Of a stretch of DNA of 64,000 nucleotides, positions 43,420 to 55,125 are shown in pieces. This DNA comes from Stomoxys calcitrans. Its lineage: Eukaryota; Arthropoda; Insecta; Diptera; Muscidae. The position numbers were made by a program, and so were the translations under genes. The notes beneath the pieces are model-generated. The model saw nothing but the letters and a program-made list of their open reading frames with translations. It had not been told where the DNA came from and ran no database searches. The stretch is from NCBI RefSeq assembly GCF_963082655.1, contig NC_081553.1:192405873-192469872 (forward strand), in the 5' to 3' direction. Within the stretch, counting starts at the first letter, position 1. The number at the start of each line of letters is the position of its first letter.

Positions 43420-44600
43420 TTTTTATACCACCATAGGATGAGGGGTATACTAATTTCGTCATTCTGTTTGTATCTACCCGAAATATTCGTCTGAGACCCC
43501 ATAAAGTATATATATTCTTGATCGTCGCGACATCTTATGTCGATCTGGCCATGTCCGTCCGTCTGTCTGTCGAAAGCATGCTAACTTCCGAAGGAGTAAA
43601 GCTAGCCGCTTGAAATTTTACACAAATACTTATTATTAGTGTAGGTCGGTTGGTATTGTAAATAGGCCATATCGGTCCATGTTTTGATATAGCTGCCATA
43701 TAAACCGATCTTGGGTCTTGACTTCTTCAGCCTCTAGAGTGCGCTATTCTTATCCGATTGGAATGAAATTTTGCACGACGTGTTTTATTATAATATCCAA
43801 CAACTGTGTCAAGTATGGTTCAAATCGGTCCATAACCTGATATAGCTGCCATATAAACCGATCTTGGGTCTTGACTTCTTGAGCCTCTAGAGTGCCCAAT
43901 TCTTATCTGATGGGAATGAAATTTTGCACGACGTCTTTTGTTATGATATCCAACAACTGTGCCAAGTATGGTTCAAATCGGTCCATAACCTGATATAGCT
44001 GCCATATAAACCGATCTTGGGTCTTGACTTCTTGAGCCTCTAGAGTGCGCAATTCTTATCAGATTTGAATAAATTTTTGCACGAAGTATTTTGTTATGAT
44101 ATCCAACAAATGTGTCAAGTATTGTTCAAATCGGTTCATAACCTGATATAGCTGTCATATAAACAGATCTGGGGACTTGACTTCTTGAGCTTCTAGAGAG
44201 CGCAATTCCTATCCGATTTGGCAATTATTATCCGATTTGCCTGAAATTTTGTACGATGGATTCTCACATGACCATCAACATACATGTTTATTATAGTCTG
44301 AATCGGTCTATAGTCCGATACAGCTCCCATATAAATCGATCTCTGTATTTTACTTCTTGAGCCCCCAAAGGGCGCAATTCTTATTCGAATTGGCTGACAT
44401 TTTACACAGGTCTCCAACATATAATTAAATTGTGGACCAAATTGGACCATATCTTGATATCGCTCTAATAGCAGAGCAAATCTTTTCTTATATCCTTTTT
44501 TGCCTGAGAAGAGATGCCGGGAAAGGAACTCGACAAATGCGATCCCTGGTGGAGGGTATATAAGATTCGGCCCGGCCGAACTTAGCACGCTTTTACTTGT
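43420..44600 (-). mobile_element. Family E (E1a) complete copy
   Basis: From TTTTTATACCACCATAGGAT through CCATGTCCGTCCGTCTGTCT, about five monomers, the E1a block GATGCCGGGAAAGGAACTCG, CCCTGGTGGAGGGTATATAA, hairpin TTCGGCCCGGCCGAA (44568-44582) to GCTTTTACTTGT. A deletion joins two monomers near 44220. Confidence 0.9.
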
Positions 44601-45731
44601 TATTCCCTGACTTTATTTTTCTTAATTAAAGTATGGCTTAAATGCTGCACAATTCAACAGGGAAGTACTTCACAAAACCAAACACGAATAGAGGGAAAAT
44701 ATTATCTTAGCATTTAAATCTTAACAACTATTTCCTCATCTTAAGGATTCGCAAGAGTAGGGGGAGTCAAGACAAAACGTCTGCAAATCTTGAAAACCTC
44801 TGACGAACTTTGAACACGTATTCAATTTTAATCATATGCGATTTTGAGCAATTTAATTAGTCAGTCTCCCAGTCTCCTATCTTTGCACGTTCATTGTAAA
44901 AAAAAGAAACCTGTCGCTGTCAGCAAGATCGTCTGGCGGGAGAAGATGCTTTCGAAGCATCTGCTTTGCCATCGATGCGGCTCAATTGCAGCAACATTAA
45001 AACGTGTAAAACTATATGTCAAGTGTATTTAGATTTGTTTAAAATTAAATTTTTCTTAAGCCTGAAAACTAAAAAAAAAGAGACAAAACGTGAACAAATA
45101 GTTATTGGGTTTAGGTTTTGCCAATACTAGTATTTTATATACTTTAGAGCTTATTGCAGAAGAAGACAGCAGTGACTTCTGAGGCAGATGCAGCAGATGT
45201 TAGTGACATCAATGAGCCTGTAGGAAGTGTTGATGTTGCTGCTTTGGCTTACCAGCGCCTCAAACGATTTGCGTGGGTGTCAAAACTGGTGTCAATTCAA
45301 TCAACAACATTTTTACAATTTCAGACACCACAAACAGTGCTAAAACTGAAGACAGCCAGCCAGCAAGCAACCTGTAAAATGTGATTTTAACACACAAACA
45401 GCCATTTACAATAGGAGTTCCCATTTGTTGTTTGCTTTGCTTTGGATGAGCTCTTGCATGAGTTATAAGGAAGTTTTAAGTCACATAAAGAAAGAAAAAT
45501 GAAACATGACATTATGTCTGTTACTTAGGGCTAGGTTTTTGGCTACTGCAAAATGTTGTAGTGTGTCGTTCAAACCAAAATCATGAAAAGGATTAGGGCA
45601 ATATCAAATTTTGCCAGACAGCACTTTGTAACATTTTGGTTATTTGTAACAAATCATAATTTCAGATAAAACATGTAAACATGCAAAAGTGAATGTTATG
45701 ATAATTCATGGGAAATTTGAGAAAAAAAAAA
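44601..45731. other. AT-rich spacer
   Basis: No repeat family. Frames of 62 codons (44844) and 76 codons (45154, reading EADAADVSDINEPVGSVDVA) are present; the second has balanced composition but no recognisable domain, start context or neighbour to support it. Confidence 0.5.
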
Positions 45732-47160
45732 ACAAGTAAAAAGGCATTAAGTTCGGCCAGGCCGAACTTTGGATACCCACCACCTCGGGTATAAATGCAA
45801 AACCCCCTTTCGCCACAATCCGATGAAAACTGGATAACTTATGCACCAAAATTCGACACGAATATTGAGGGGTCTAATCAAATTTCAACAAAATCGGGTA
45901 ACAAATAAAGCTTTTCAGACCCTTAGTCGGATGTCGGGAGAACTAAGACCATCGACTGTTTCAAATATCAGCGAAATTGGTTAAAAAATAAAGCTTTTAT
46001 GGGCTTTAGACCCTTTATCTGGAGATCGGTCTATATGGCAGCTATATCTAAATATAGTCCGATCTGAACCATACTTGGGTCCTATGTTAGGAGGCTTAAA
46101 ACTACTCAATGTACAAAATTTCAGCCAAATCGGTTTAAAAATAAAGCTTTTATGGGCTTCAGACCTTTTTTCGGAAGATCGGACAATATGACAGCTATAT
46201 GTAAATATAGTCCGATCTGAAGCATATTTGAGTCCTATGTTAGGAGGCGTAAAACTACTTATTGTTTCAAATTTCAGCGAAATTGGTTAAAAAATAAAGC
46301 TTTTATGGCCTTTAGACCCTTCATCGGTAGATCGGTCCATATGGCGGCTATATCTAAATATAGTCCGATCTGATCCACATTTGGGTCCTATGTTAGGAGG
46401 CATAAATCTACTCAATTTTTCAAATTTCTGCGAAATCGGTTTAAAAATAAAGCTTTTATGGGCTTTAGACCCTTTATCTGGAGATCGGTCTATATGGCAG
46501 CTATACCTAAATATAGTCCGATTTGATCCATATTCAGGTCAGATATCAAGAGGCTTAAGATAACCCTCTGCTTCAATTTTCAGCAAATTTGGGTAAAAAA
46601 TAAAGCTTTTATGGGCTTCAGACCCTTTATCGGCAGATCGGTCTATATGACAGCTATATGTAAATAAAGTCCGATCTGAAGCATATTTGAGTCCTATGTT
46701 AGGAGGCGTAAAACTTCTTATTGTTTCAAATTTCAGCAAAATCGTTTAAAAAATAAACCTTTTATGGGCTTCAGACCCTTAATCAGTAGATCGGTCTATA
46801 TGGCAGCTATATGTAAATATAGTCCGATCTGAACCATACTTGGGTCCTATGTTAGGGGGCTTAAAACTACTCAATGTACAAAATTTCAGCAAAATCGGTT
46901 TAAAAACAAACCTTTTATGGGCTTTAGACGCTTTATCTGGAGATCGGTCTATATGGCAGCTATACCTAAATATAGTCCGATTTGATCCATATTCAGGTCA
47001 GATATCAGGAGGCTTAAGATAACCCTCTGTTTCAAATTTCAGCGAAATTGGGGACCCTTTATCGGGAGATCGGTCTATATGACAGCTTTATGTAAATATA
47101 GTCCGATCTGAATCATTTTTGGGTCAGTCCGATATGAACCATATTTGCATCCCTAGAAGA
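45732..47160 (+). mobile_element. Family E, E2-like array copy
   Basis: Left end ACAAGTAAAAAGGCATTAAG, hairpin TTCGGCCAGGCCGAA and CCACCACCTCGGGTATAAAT, then about eight monomers of a distinct E2 variant with GGTCCTATGTTAGGAGGC and AAATAAAGCTTTTATGGGC. It breaks off without a right end and is followed by another left end. Confidence 0.85.
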
Positions 47161-47201
47161 CCACTCGAGGATCCACTATGTTCATCTAGAAGATAGTAGA
47201 A

Positions 47202-48083
47202 AACAGGCGTTAATTTCGGCCGGGCCGAACTTTGGATACCTACCACCTCGGGTATGTATGTAAACCACCTTTCGTCAAAATCCGGTGAAAAATGCATACC
47301 TTATGCTCCATAGCAGCTATATCGAAATATATTCCGATTTGGATCTAATACTAACAAGTACAAGTCATTATTCAATTGTGCTATATTGCTATATCTAAAA
47401 ATGAACCGATCTGAACCATATACGACACGGATGTCGAAAAAACTAACCCAAGTCACCGTATCAAATGTCAGTGAAATCGGATTATAAATGCGCCTTTTAT
47501 GGGGCCAAGACTTTAAATCGGGATATCGGTCCATATGGCAGCTATATCCAAATCTGCACCAAATCGATGCTGTCCCAAATTTTGGCGAAATCGGACAATA
47601 AATGCGGCCCCAAAACCTTAAATCGTGAGATCGGTCTATATGGGAGCTACATGCAAATCTTGATCGATCTGAACAGTGTCCCAAATTTTCCGCGAAATCG
47701 GACAATAAATGCGCTTTTTATGGGCCCAAAACCTTAAATCGAGAGATCGGTCTATATGGCAGCTGGACCGATCTGTGCCAAATTGGAAAAGGATATCGAA
47801 GGGCCTAACACAACTCACTGTCCCAAATTTTGGTAAAATCGGGCAATAAATGCCCCTTTTATGGGCCCTATATCCAGCAGCTATATCCAAATTTGGACCG
47901 ATCTGGCCCAAATTGAAAAAATATGTCGAGTGGCCAGACAGACGGACGTAGCTAGATCGACTTAGAATGACATAATGATCATGAATATATATACTTTATG
48001 GGGTCTCAGAGGAATATTTCGAGGAGTTACAAACAGAATGACGAAATTAGTATATCCCCATCCTATGGTGGAGGGTATAAAAA
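47202..48083 (+). mobile_element. Family E (E2) copy with right end
   Basis: Worn left end ACAGGCGTTAATTTCGGCC, GCCGAACTTTGGATACCTAC, four to five monomers of the ACAATAAATGCGCCTTTTAT type, a short GACAGACGGACG and the right end CCTATGGTGGAGGGTATAAA. Same orientation as the copy before it. Confidence 0.85.
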
Positions 48084-48107
48084 GCCAACTGAAGAATTTT
48101 TAATAGC

Positions 48108-48163
48108 GATCCATGGTGGAGGGTGTATAAGATTCGGCCCTAACGAATTTAACTCGTTTCTAA
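48108..48163 (-). mobile_element. Family E left-end scrap
   Basis: GATCCATGGTGGAGGGTGTA, AGATTCGGCCCTAACGAA and CTCGTTTCTAATTGT: only the terminal segment of an E1a copy, with the hairpin mutated. Confidence 0.75.
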
Positions 48164-48165
48164 TT

Positions 48166-49283
48166 GTTTTTCTATACCCTCCACCGCAGGACGGGGGTAT
48201 ATATACGTCGTCATTTCGTTTCTAAAACCCTCAAAATATGCGTCTAAGAGCCCATATGCGTCTAAGAACCCCGTTGAAGTCGATCTAGCCATGTCCGTCC
48301 GTCCGTCTGTCCATCCGTCTGTCCATCCGTCTGTCCGTCCGTCTGCCTGTCTGTCTGTCCGTCCGTCTGTCCATCTGTCCGTCCGTCTGTCCGTCCGTCT
48401 GTCCGTCCGTCTGTCCGTCCGTCTGTCCATCCGTCTGTCTGTCCGTCCGTTCGTCTGTCTGTCCGCTTGTCCGTCCGTCTGTCCATCCGTCCGTCTATCC
48501 ATCCGTCCGTCTTTCCGTTTGTCCGTCTTTCTGTCTGTCCGCTTGTCCATCCCTCTGTCCATCCGTCCGTCCGCCCGTCTGTCTGTCTGTCTTTCTGTCT
48601 GTCTTTCTGTCTGTCTTTCTGTCTGTCTTTCTGACTGTCTGTCTTTCTGTCTGTTCGTCCGTCCGTCCGTCTGTCTGTTCGTCTGTCTGTCAAAAGCACA
48701 CTAACTTTTGAAGGAGTGAAACTAGGCGCTTGAAATTTTCCACAAATACTTTTTATTAGTGTAGGTCGGTTGGGATCGTAAATGGGCCAAATCGTTCCAT
48801 GTTTTGATAAAGCTGGGTCTTGACTTCTTGAGCTTCTGGAGGGAGCAATTCTTATTTGATTTGGCTGAGATTTTGCACGTGGTGTTTCAGTATCATATCC
48901 AACAACTCGGTTCATAACCGGATACAGCTCCCATATAAACCATTCTCCCGATCAGACTTCTTGAGCTTCTAGAGCAATTCCTATCCGATTTGCCTGAAAT
49001 TTTTCACATATGGAGAATGACTTCTAACAAATGAATCAAGTTTGGTCTAAATCACTTCATAACCTGATACAGCTGTCATAAAAACCAATCTCCCGACTAG
49101 ACTTCTTGAGATTCAAGAGGGCGCAATTCTTAACCAATTTGGTTGAAATTTTGCATATGTCGTTTTGGTATGACTTCCAAAAACTGATATAGCCGACTTA
49201 CAAATCAATCTCCCAATTTGCCACTGGAGGGCTTAAAATGCGAACTATGGTGAAAAGTAAATAATATTCGGCCCGGCTTTACT
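48166..49283 (-). mobile_element. Family E copy with expanded GTCY tract
   Basis: Begins TTTTTCTATACCCTCCACCG, then a 400-bp simple repeat where other copies have 15-40 bp, then AAAAGCACACTAAC and three to four monomers. The left end is worn (ATTCGGCCCGGCTTTACT). Confidence 0.85.
48293..48691. repeat. (GTCC/GTCT)n microsatellite inside family E
   Basis: About 400 bp of GTCCGTCC, GTCTGTCC, CATCCGTCT and later GTCTTTCT variants. It is the E element's own short TCCGTCCGTCTGTCTG track grown roughly tenfold. All three frames of both strands are open across it, which explains frames of 137 and 217 codons with RTDR or SVRP repeats. Confidence 0.95.
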
Positions 49284-49284
49284 T

Positions 49285-49976
49285 TTTTTTTATACCCACC
49301 ACCATAGAATGGGGTTATACCAATCTAGACATTCCGTTTGTAAAACCTCGAAATATTGAGCTGGGACCCCTTAAAGTATATATATTCTTGATCGTCTTGA
49401 AGCTCCTAGACGATTTAGCCATGTCCACCTGTCTCTCTGACGAAATCACGATAGCGGTCGAACGCGAGAAGCTAGCCGCTTGAGATTTTGCACAGATACT
49501 TAATATTGATGAAGGTCAATGGGGATTACAAATGGGACATATCGTTCCAGATTTAGATATAGCTCCCATATAAACCAATCTCCCGATTTGACTTCTTGAG
49601 GACCTAGAAGCCGCAATTTTAGTCCGCTTTGGCTGAAATTTTGCATGTGGTGTTCGGTCTATAACCTGATATAGCTTCCATATAAACCGATCTCCTGAAT
49701 TTCCTTCTTGAGTCCTTATAAGTCGCAATTTTTGTCCGATTTGGCTAAAATTTTGCGGTCCAAATCAATCCATAACCCGATATAGCTCTCATGTAAACCG
49801 GTCTCTCTATCATCCTTGTTCTGTTTCCAGAAGCTTTAATTTTTGCTGGTTTGACAGCAGTTTGGTATGTAGAATAAAATTATGCCCTTCAACTAAATTT
49901 AGCTTGCATAAATTTTTAGCAGAATCCATGGTGGTGGATTCCCAAGATTTGGCCCGGCCGAACTTAGCACGCTTTT
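49285..49976 (-). mobile_element. Family E (E1b) copy, head to tail with the previous
   Basis: TTTTTATACCCACCACCATA at the start, a short CCACCTGTCTCTCTG track, three monomers, then CCATGGTGGTGGATTCCCAA, TTTGGCCCGGCCGAA and GCACGCTTTTAATT. Confidence 0.87.
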
Positions 49977-51235
49977 AATTTTTTTGCTCAAATAATTTCG
50001 TTTTTATTCTCTTCACCACAAAAATGTTTAACACTTTCAACTTGATAAAATCATAATTTATGGGCATCCAATGTTTGTGGAATTTCTGTATCTTCCTCCC
50101 AATTAATAGATTAATTGTGGTTTTGGTGTAAAAAAAAAATTCTCTAGAATAATGTTCAACAGCTGTGTGAACTAAAACAAAATGATTTCGATAATTAGCA
50201 GAAACCACATCAAAGAATTTAGAATTGCTAGAAGCTCCCACATGCTTGACGTTTCCGCAAATGTTTTCCTTATGCCATACCACCGCATATCATGTTTGTG
50301 GTGCCACAGTCAACATAAGGAATCACCTGCTGATTGGGCTAATGAAAAAATTAAAAGAAACAAATTCTTTGCATTTCTAAATATGAAAACAAAGACTAAT
50401 TAAAAAAAGTGCCTTAAGAACTATTAGGAAATTACATAAGACCAACATGATGTGGGATGTATGCTGGGGCTTTTGTAGCTTCGCACATGCCATCATTAAA
50501 AATCCGCCACATTATTTTAACATCAACATCATCATCATCATCATTAATATCACATTCTGTGACTCTAATTATGTTGTAGCATGGGTGTTGTGTTAACATT
50601 TCTATGAATATCTTTGCCCCCATATTCAATTGCCTTTGGGGCCTTTATTCTTTTTTTTCTCAAAATGAAACACCTTTCCCTCTCTTCTATATGGGCAGTT
50701 TAAATCAATGCGTTCTTTGACCCCCTATTAAAAAAGCCAGAATCATAATAAACGAAATTTTAAACCCCTAAATAAACAAAACAAAAAATTTCTCCGTCTC
50801 CTTTTATGAGGTAAGAAACGAAAGAAACGTCTGTCTTAATTTTCTAATTTTTAAATGGTAAATTTGCATTTAAACAAAAGACTTAAGACACATGCGTTCA
50901 TGGTTCTATTCTTGGTGAGGCCATAGACGGTTGATGTCATAGCCATCACCACCACCACTATATTTAATTATCGAACTTTTTTTCTGCATTTGCGTTTTAA
51001 GGAATTCGATATTTAATTATCACCTGGAGGGAAAATTTCCATTTCTAGATATGATATCCAAGGTCATGGCCATAATTTTGTTTCATGGTGAGTTTGTATA
51101 CGCATCAGATATTGGTTCAAATATGGCCAATTTTGAATACTGCTGAGAGTTTGTTTCCGAAAGGAGAAAAAAGGGAAAGAAGAAAGTCCAAAAAGAAATA
51201 CGACGAAAGTTTAATCAGGCCGAAATTCCCACTAA
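49977..51235. other. Quiet AT-rich region with one CTTAAG motif copy
   Basis: No gene or family repeat. (ATC)n near 50520-50545, CACCACCAC near 50950, and TAAACAAAAGACTTAAGACA at 50871-50890. Confidence 0.58.
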
Positions 51236-51765
51236 ACAAGTAAACAAGGCATTAAGTTCGAGCGGAACAAACTTTTGATACCCACCAACTCGGTTATTAA
51301 TATAACCCACCTTTCATCATAATCCCGTGGAAAATGCATTATTTATGCACCCATGGCAGCTATATCCAAATATGGTCCGATTTGAACCGATTTCGGCACA
51401 GACATTGAGTCGTCTAATAAATACAAGTCACTGTTCAATTTTGGTTCAATATCGGTCTTTTTGACAGCTATATCCAAATATAGACCGATATGAACCATAT
51501 ACGAGACACGGATGTCGAAAAGCCTAACACAAGTCACTGTGTCAAATTTCAGCGAAATCGAACAATAAATGCGCCTTTTATGGGACCAAGACCTTAAATC
51601 GAAAGATCGGTCTATATGGCAGCTATATCCAAATCTGGACCGATCTGGGCCATCTTCAAGAAGGATATGGAAGGCCCTAACACAAGTCACTGTCCCAAAT
51701 TTCGGCAAATCGGACAATATATGAGCCTTTTATGGGTCCTAGACCTTAAATCAAGAGATCGGTCG
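51236..51765 (+). mobile_element. Family E (E2) left part, cut by family B
   Basis: Left end ACAAGTAAACAAGGCATTAA, with a worn hairpin (TTCGAGCGGAACAAA), then two to three monomers. Stops at AAGAGATCGGTC where family B ORF1 begins. Confidence 0.83.
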
Positions 51766-51799
51766 TAAGAGGAGCGGACGGATAAACCCGAAGGAGGCG

Positions 51800-52767
51800 C
51801 AGTTCGTCCCCAGCATTTAAGTGAAAGTGGCATTTCCGATTCAGATTCAGACAGCGACAATGCCGATGAAAAGGTCATCGCAGTCAAATCAACAAATTGG
51901 GAAAGCAGGATGACGGCAGTAGTGAGCGATGGCTTTGCTAAGCTCATAAGAAGATCGAGAAAGCAATCCGAGGTACAACGAACAGGACTGAGGAGTATGC
52001 ACCGGCAGCGCAATCGGGCGAAAGTGTAGGGTGCTGGAAGGGATAAAACTGATATTTCAATCACTTCTACAAAAGTAGGAAAGAGAATCAGATCGCCCGA
52101 AGAGCATAACCCTGCTAAAACGCTGAAAAGAGCTCCCCTCCTTCAACTACTCTGGGAAGACCAAGCCAGCCCTCCTTCCCGGGGAATAGAAACTCCAGAA
52201 AGTGTGCTGCAGAAGGAAACAAAGTCGGAACAGGAACGAAGGAAGCGCGCACGTCCCCTGAGACTTAATGGAGGAATGTGCCTTACAAAAGTCCTCCGCA
52301 GCCATTACGGAAAGGAAAGATGGTAAGGATCCGCCTTCTTGCGCAAGAATGGCAAGGAAGCACAACATAGATGAGCTGACGTATAAACTCATCGGTATCG
52401 GCAGTGCATCCGGTAAATTTTACCAGATCATCGGTCTAAAGTGGAGGATGTGGTTAATGAGCGGATTTTCGAACATGTGTGGAACTCTGAAGAGGATCCA
52501 CCCATACAAATTATGGGCTGCGAGTACAGAGGGGACATCTTGACGGAGCGCATTGCGTCAGCAGAATGTAATGATACCGTCAAAAAACTCGTTGAAAGTA
52601 ATCACACTCCCTGCGAGGCTGGAAAGCTCGACCTGGTGAGAAAGATGAACAACACCCAGCTCACAAAGACGACGGTCTTCCTTAAGAGATGGGTCAGCCA
52701 ATACGCAACGGAACGCATAATGGAAGTCTTAAACAAGCAAAACCAAAGATTGGTCGCAGAGAAATGA
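51800..52767 (+). pseudogene. Family B ORF1
   Basis: N-terminal part: HLSESGISDSDSDSDNADEK (51815-51880), acidic and serine-rich, then WESRMTAVVSDGFAKLIRRS (51900-51960). After frame changes: RKHNIDELTYKLIGIGSASG (52350-52410), KVEDVVNERIFEHVWNSEED (52438-52500), YRGDILTERIASAECNDTVK (52520-52590) and KTTVFLKRWVSQYATERIME (52670-52725), ending LVAEK stop at 52767. The last 108 codons are one open frame. No zinc knuckle or RRM can be seen. By position it is the RNA-binding ORF1 product, but the sequence does not prove this. Confidence 0.68.
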
Positions 52768-52907
52768 GAGGTATTCCACAGGCAGGAGAAAGAGAAAGGA
52801 ACTCTAATTTTGATGGGCATTTATTGGTGGGCGTTCGTGACAATTTTGGCTAAGACTAAAGGCTTGGCATACCACGGGATCATGGCTGTTTTTTTTTTTT
52901 TTTTTGA

Positions 52908-53550
52908 GATTGGGAAGGCTAGAGTAGGCAAAGATCCTCATATTAAGACATCAGGCCATGCAGTAGCAGGAGACTCAATACGGCCTGATAAACAGAGGGT
53001 CGACGACGAGACCATCGCCAACTTCTTCATGATGGGAAGACTAGGATTAACAAAGATCCTAATAATAAAATATCAGGTAGAGCAGGGACGGGAGACACAA
53101 TACAGCCTAACGAACAAATTGCCGACCATGGAACCATCACCGACTTTCTCAAGATTGGGAAGACTAGGATAGGCAAAGATCATAATATTGAAACATCAGA
53201 CAGTGTAGTGACATGAAACCCAATGCAGCCTAACGAACAGTAAGCCGACGATGGAAGCATCAACCACTGACAAAAAGCCCATTTACTCAAGATTTCGAAG
53301 ACTAGAATAGGCGAAGATCCTAATATTGGAACATCAGGCAGTGCCGGGACGGGATACTTACTACAGCCTAATGAGCACGGATCATACAATGGAACCATTA
53401 CCGATTTTCTTAAGATTGGGTAGACTAGGATAGGCAAGAATCGTTATATTGAAATATTAGGCAGTGAAGTGACAGGATACTCAACACAGTCTTAAGAACA
53501 GGGAGAAGACGGTAAGACCGTTACCCACTTCCAAGAGGCCCATTTAAGAG
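52908..53550 (+). repeat. Family B repeat block, five units of 122-138 bp
   Basis: GATTGGGAAG-like unit starts lie at 52908, 53031, 53153, 53291 and 53413. Two intervals are 122 bp and one is 123; the 138-bp unit has an insertion. A unit translates as KIGKTRIGKDPNIETSGSAV plus TGDSIQPNEQGADDETITDF. The first unit follows a run of T at 52890-52905. Confidence 0.85.
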
Positions 53551-53564
53551 CGAGTCTCCTTACC

Positions 53565-53740
53565 CTTTTCAGCGACCATCTTCCCCTTTCGTAATGGCTT
53601 TGGTCTCCTTTCGAAGCTCACACATGAAGATTCAGGGGCCGTGTGCGCTCCTGTTCCGATTTTGTCTCCCTCTGCAGGACACTGTCTGGAGTCTCCATTG
53701 CGGTGGGGCTGGCTTGGTCTTCCCAGAGTACTTGAAAGCG
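53565..53740 (-). pseudogene. Inverted fragment of family B ORF1
   Basis: On the minus strand it repeats the text of 52140-52320: TACTCTGGGAAGACCAAGCC, ACTCCAGACAGTGTCCTGCA and GGAACAGGAGCGCACACGG. So a second ORF1 piece lies head to head with the repeat block. Confidence 0.8.
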
Positions 53741-53745
53741 GGGAG

Positions 53746-54105
53746 CACTTTCTATATCCACCACCTTAGGATAGGGGGTATGTTCGATTAGTCATTCCGT
53801 TTGCAACACTTCAAAATATGAATTTCCGACCCTACAAAGTATATATTTTTCTGATCGTCGTAAAATTCTAAGACGATTTAACGATGCCCGTAGTCTGTCC
53901 ATCCGTCTGTTGTAATCACTCTAGAGCCTCCAAAAATTGAGGCATTGAGCTGAAATTTGGCACATATACGTCTTTTTGATGCACACTGGTTAATTTCTTG
54001 AACGGGCTAAATCGGACTATATTTAGATATAGCTGCCATATAGACCGATCTGCTGATAATGGGTCTGAAGCCCATAAAAGCTTTATTTTTTATCCGATAT
54101 CGAAG
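53746..54105 (-). mobile_element. Family E right-end fragment
   Basis: TATATCCACCACCTTAGGAT, a shortened CTGTCCATCCGTCTG track, and one E2-type monomer ending GCTTTATTTTTTATCCGATA, where a family B tail has joined. Confidence 0.82.
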
Positions 54106-54205
54106 GTTAGATTAGGTTGAAAAGAGGGTGCAGATATTAATCCGCCCCACGCCACTATGGACATACACCTAAGCCAGTAATCGGCTTGGTGTGCGCTCTA
54201 AAAAC
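54106..54205 (-). mobile_element. Family B 3' tail fragment
   Basis: AAGGTTAGATTAGGTTGAAA then AGAGGGTGCAGATATTAATC and GCCACTATGGACATACACC, the complement of the family B end, up to GCGCTCTAAAAAC. Confidence 0.87.
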
Positions 54206-54446
54206 TATTGGGTTGCCCAAAAAGTAATTGCGGAATTTTTAAAAGAAAGTAAATGCATTTTTAATAAAACTTAGAATGAACTTTAATCAAATATACTTTT
54301 TTTACACTTTTTTTCTAAAGCAAGCTAAAAGTAGCAGCTGATAACTGACAGAAGAAAGAATGCAATTACAGAGTCACAAGCTGTGAAAAAATTTGTCAAC
54401 GCCGACTATATGAAAAATCCGCAATTACTTTTTGGGCAACCCAATA
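54206..54446 (+). mobile_element. Mariner-like miniature element (family M, copy 5)
   Basis: Body 54208-54444 flanked by TA, inserted at the edge of the family B tail. Confidence 0.92.
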
Positions 54447-54514
54447 TGATCCTGACCAGCCCCGATTTGCATATCACAATGGGTATGGTAGTGGAGTTGT
54501 TATAAAAGAGGATG

Positions 54515-54582
54515 GTTAATTTATCCATGGTGGTGGTTATCCAAAGCTCGGCACGTCCGAACTTAACACGATTTTACTTGTT
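54515..54582 (-). mobile_element. Family E left-end fragment
   Basis: TTTATCCATGGTGGTGGTTA, worn hairpin CTCGGCACGTCCGAA and ACACGATTTTACTTGT. Confidence 0.75.
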
Positions 54583-55125
54583 CTTTTTCAGCGTTTTGGC
54601 AGTGTTATGCTCTACGGGCGATCTGATTACCTTTCCAACTTCCGTAGAATTTCCTGAAATGTCCGTTCTATTCCTTCCAACATCCTGCACTTTTTTATCT
54701 TCTTGAGCCTTTGAAACCTAATTTTTTTGCTACATTTGGAATGCAAAATACTTAGTTATTAAATTTTTTTATGTTTTTCAGTTAATTTCACTTCCAAACT
54801 CCCCCCTCTCCTAACAGCCAAAAATAATCAACTAAATTGCTTCCCAATTTCATTTCAATTTTCACCATACTATGTTACACTACACCCCCATAAACTGTCA
54901 TGTGTCGCAATTGCTTTGTGCTTTTGTGGCATAATTACTGCAAGCCAATTATTTGGATTACATGCGAAATGGAGACAAACAAAAGCGCCTCTTAGGTTTC
55001 GTTAAAACACCAAGAGGCTTCTTCGCACTATAATCTTGATAGCTGAAAACTTAATTGAAAAAAAAAAAACAAAAAAAAAACCTAAAACGGCCTAAAGGCA
55101 GAGACAAACTACAAAACGAAAAACA
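54583..55125. other. AT-rich spacer
   Basis: No gene or family repeat recognised; poly-A stretches at 55060-55080. Confidence 0.55.

Larger units (their letters stand above)
51766..53745 (+). mobile_element. Family B copy 6: 5' end with ORF1 and repeat block
   Basis: This is the only copy that preserves the 5' part: an ORF1 in several frames (51790-52767), the roughly 120-bp repeat block (52908-53550), and then, at 53565-53740, an inverted scrap of ORF1. No EN or RT follows. Confidence 0.82.

Noticed and set aside
45154..45384. 76-codon frame with balanced composition
   Set aside because: Single short frame with no recognised motif; cannot be separated from chance.
48149..48915. Frames of 137 and 217 codons rich in TDRRTDG or SVRPSV
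   Set aside because: The GTCY microsatellite has no stop codons in several frames; no domain or conserved flank supports a protein.
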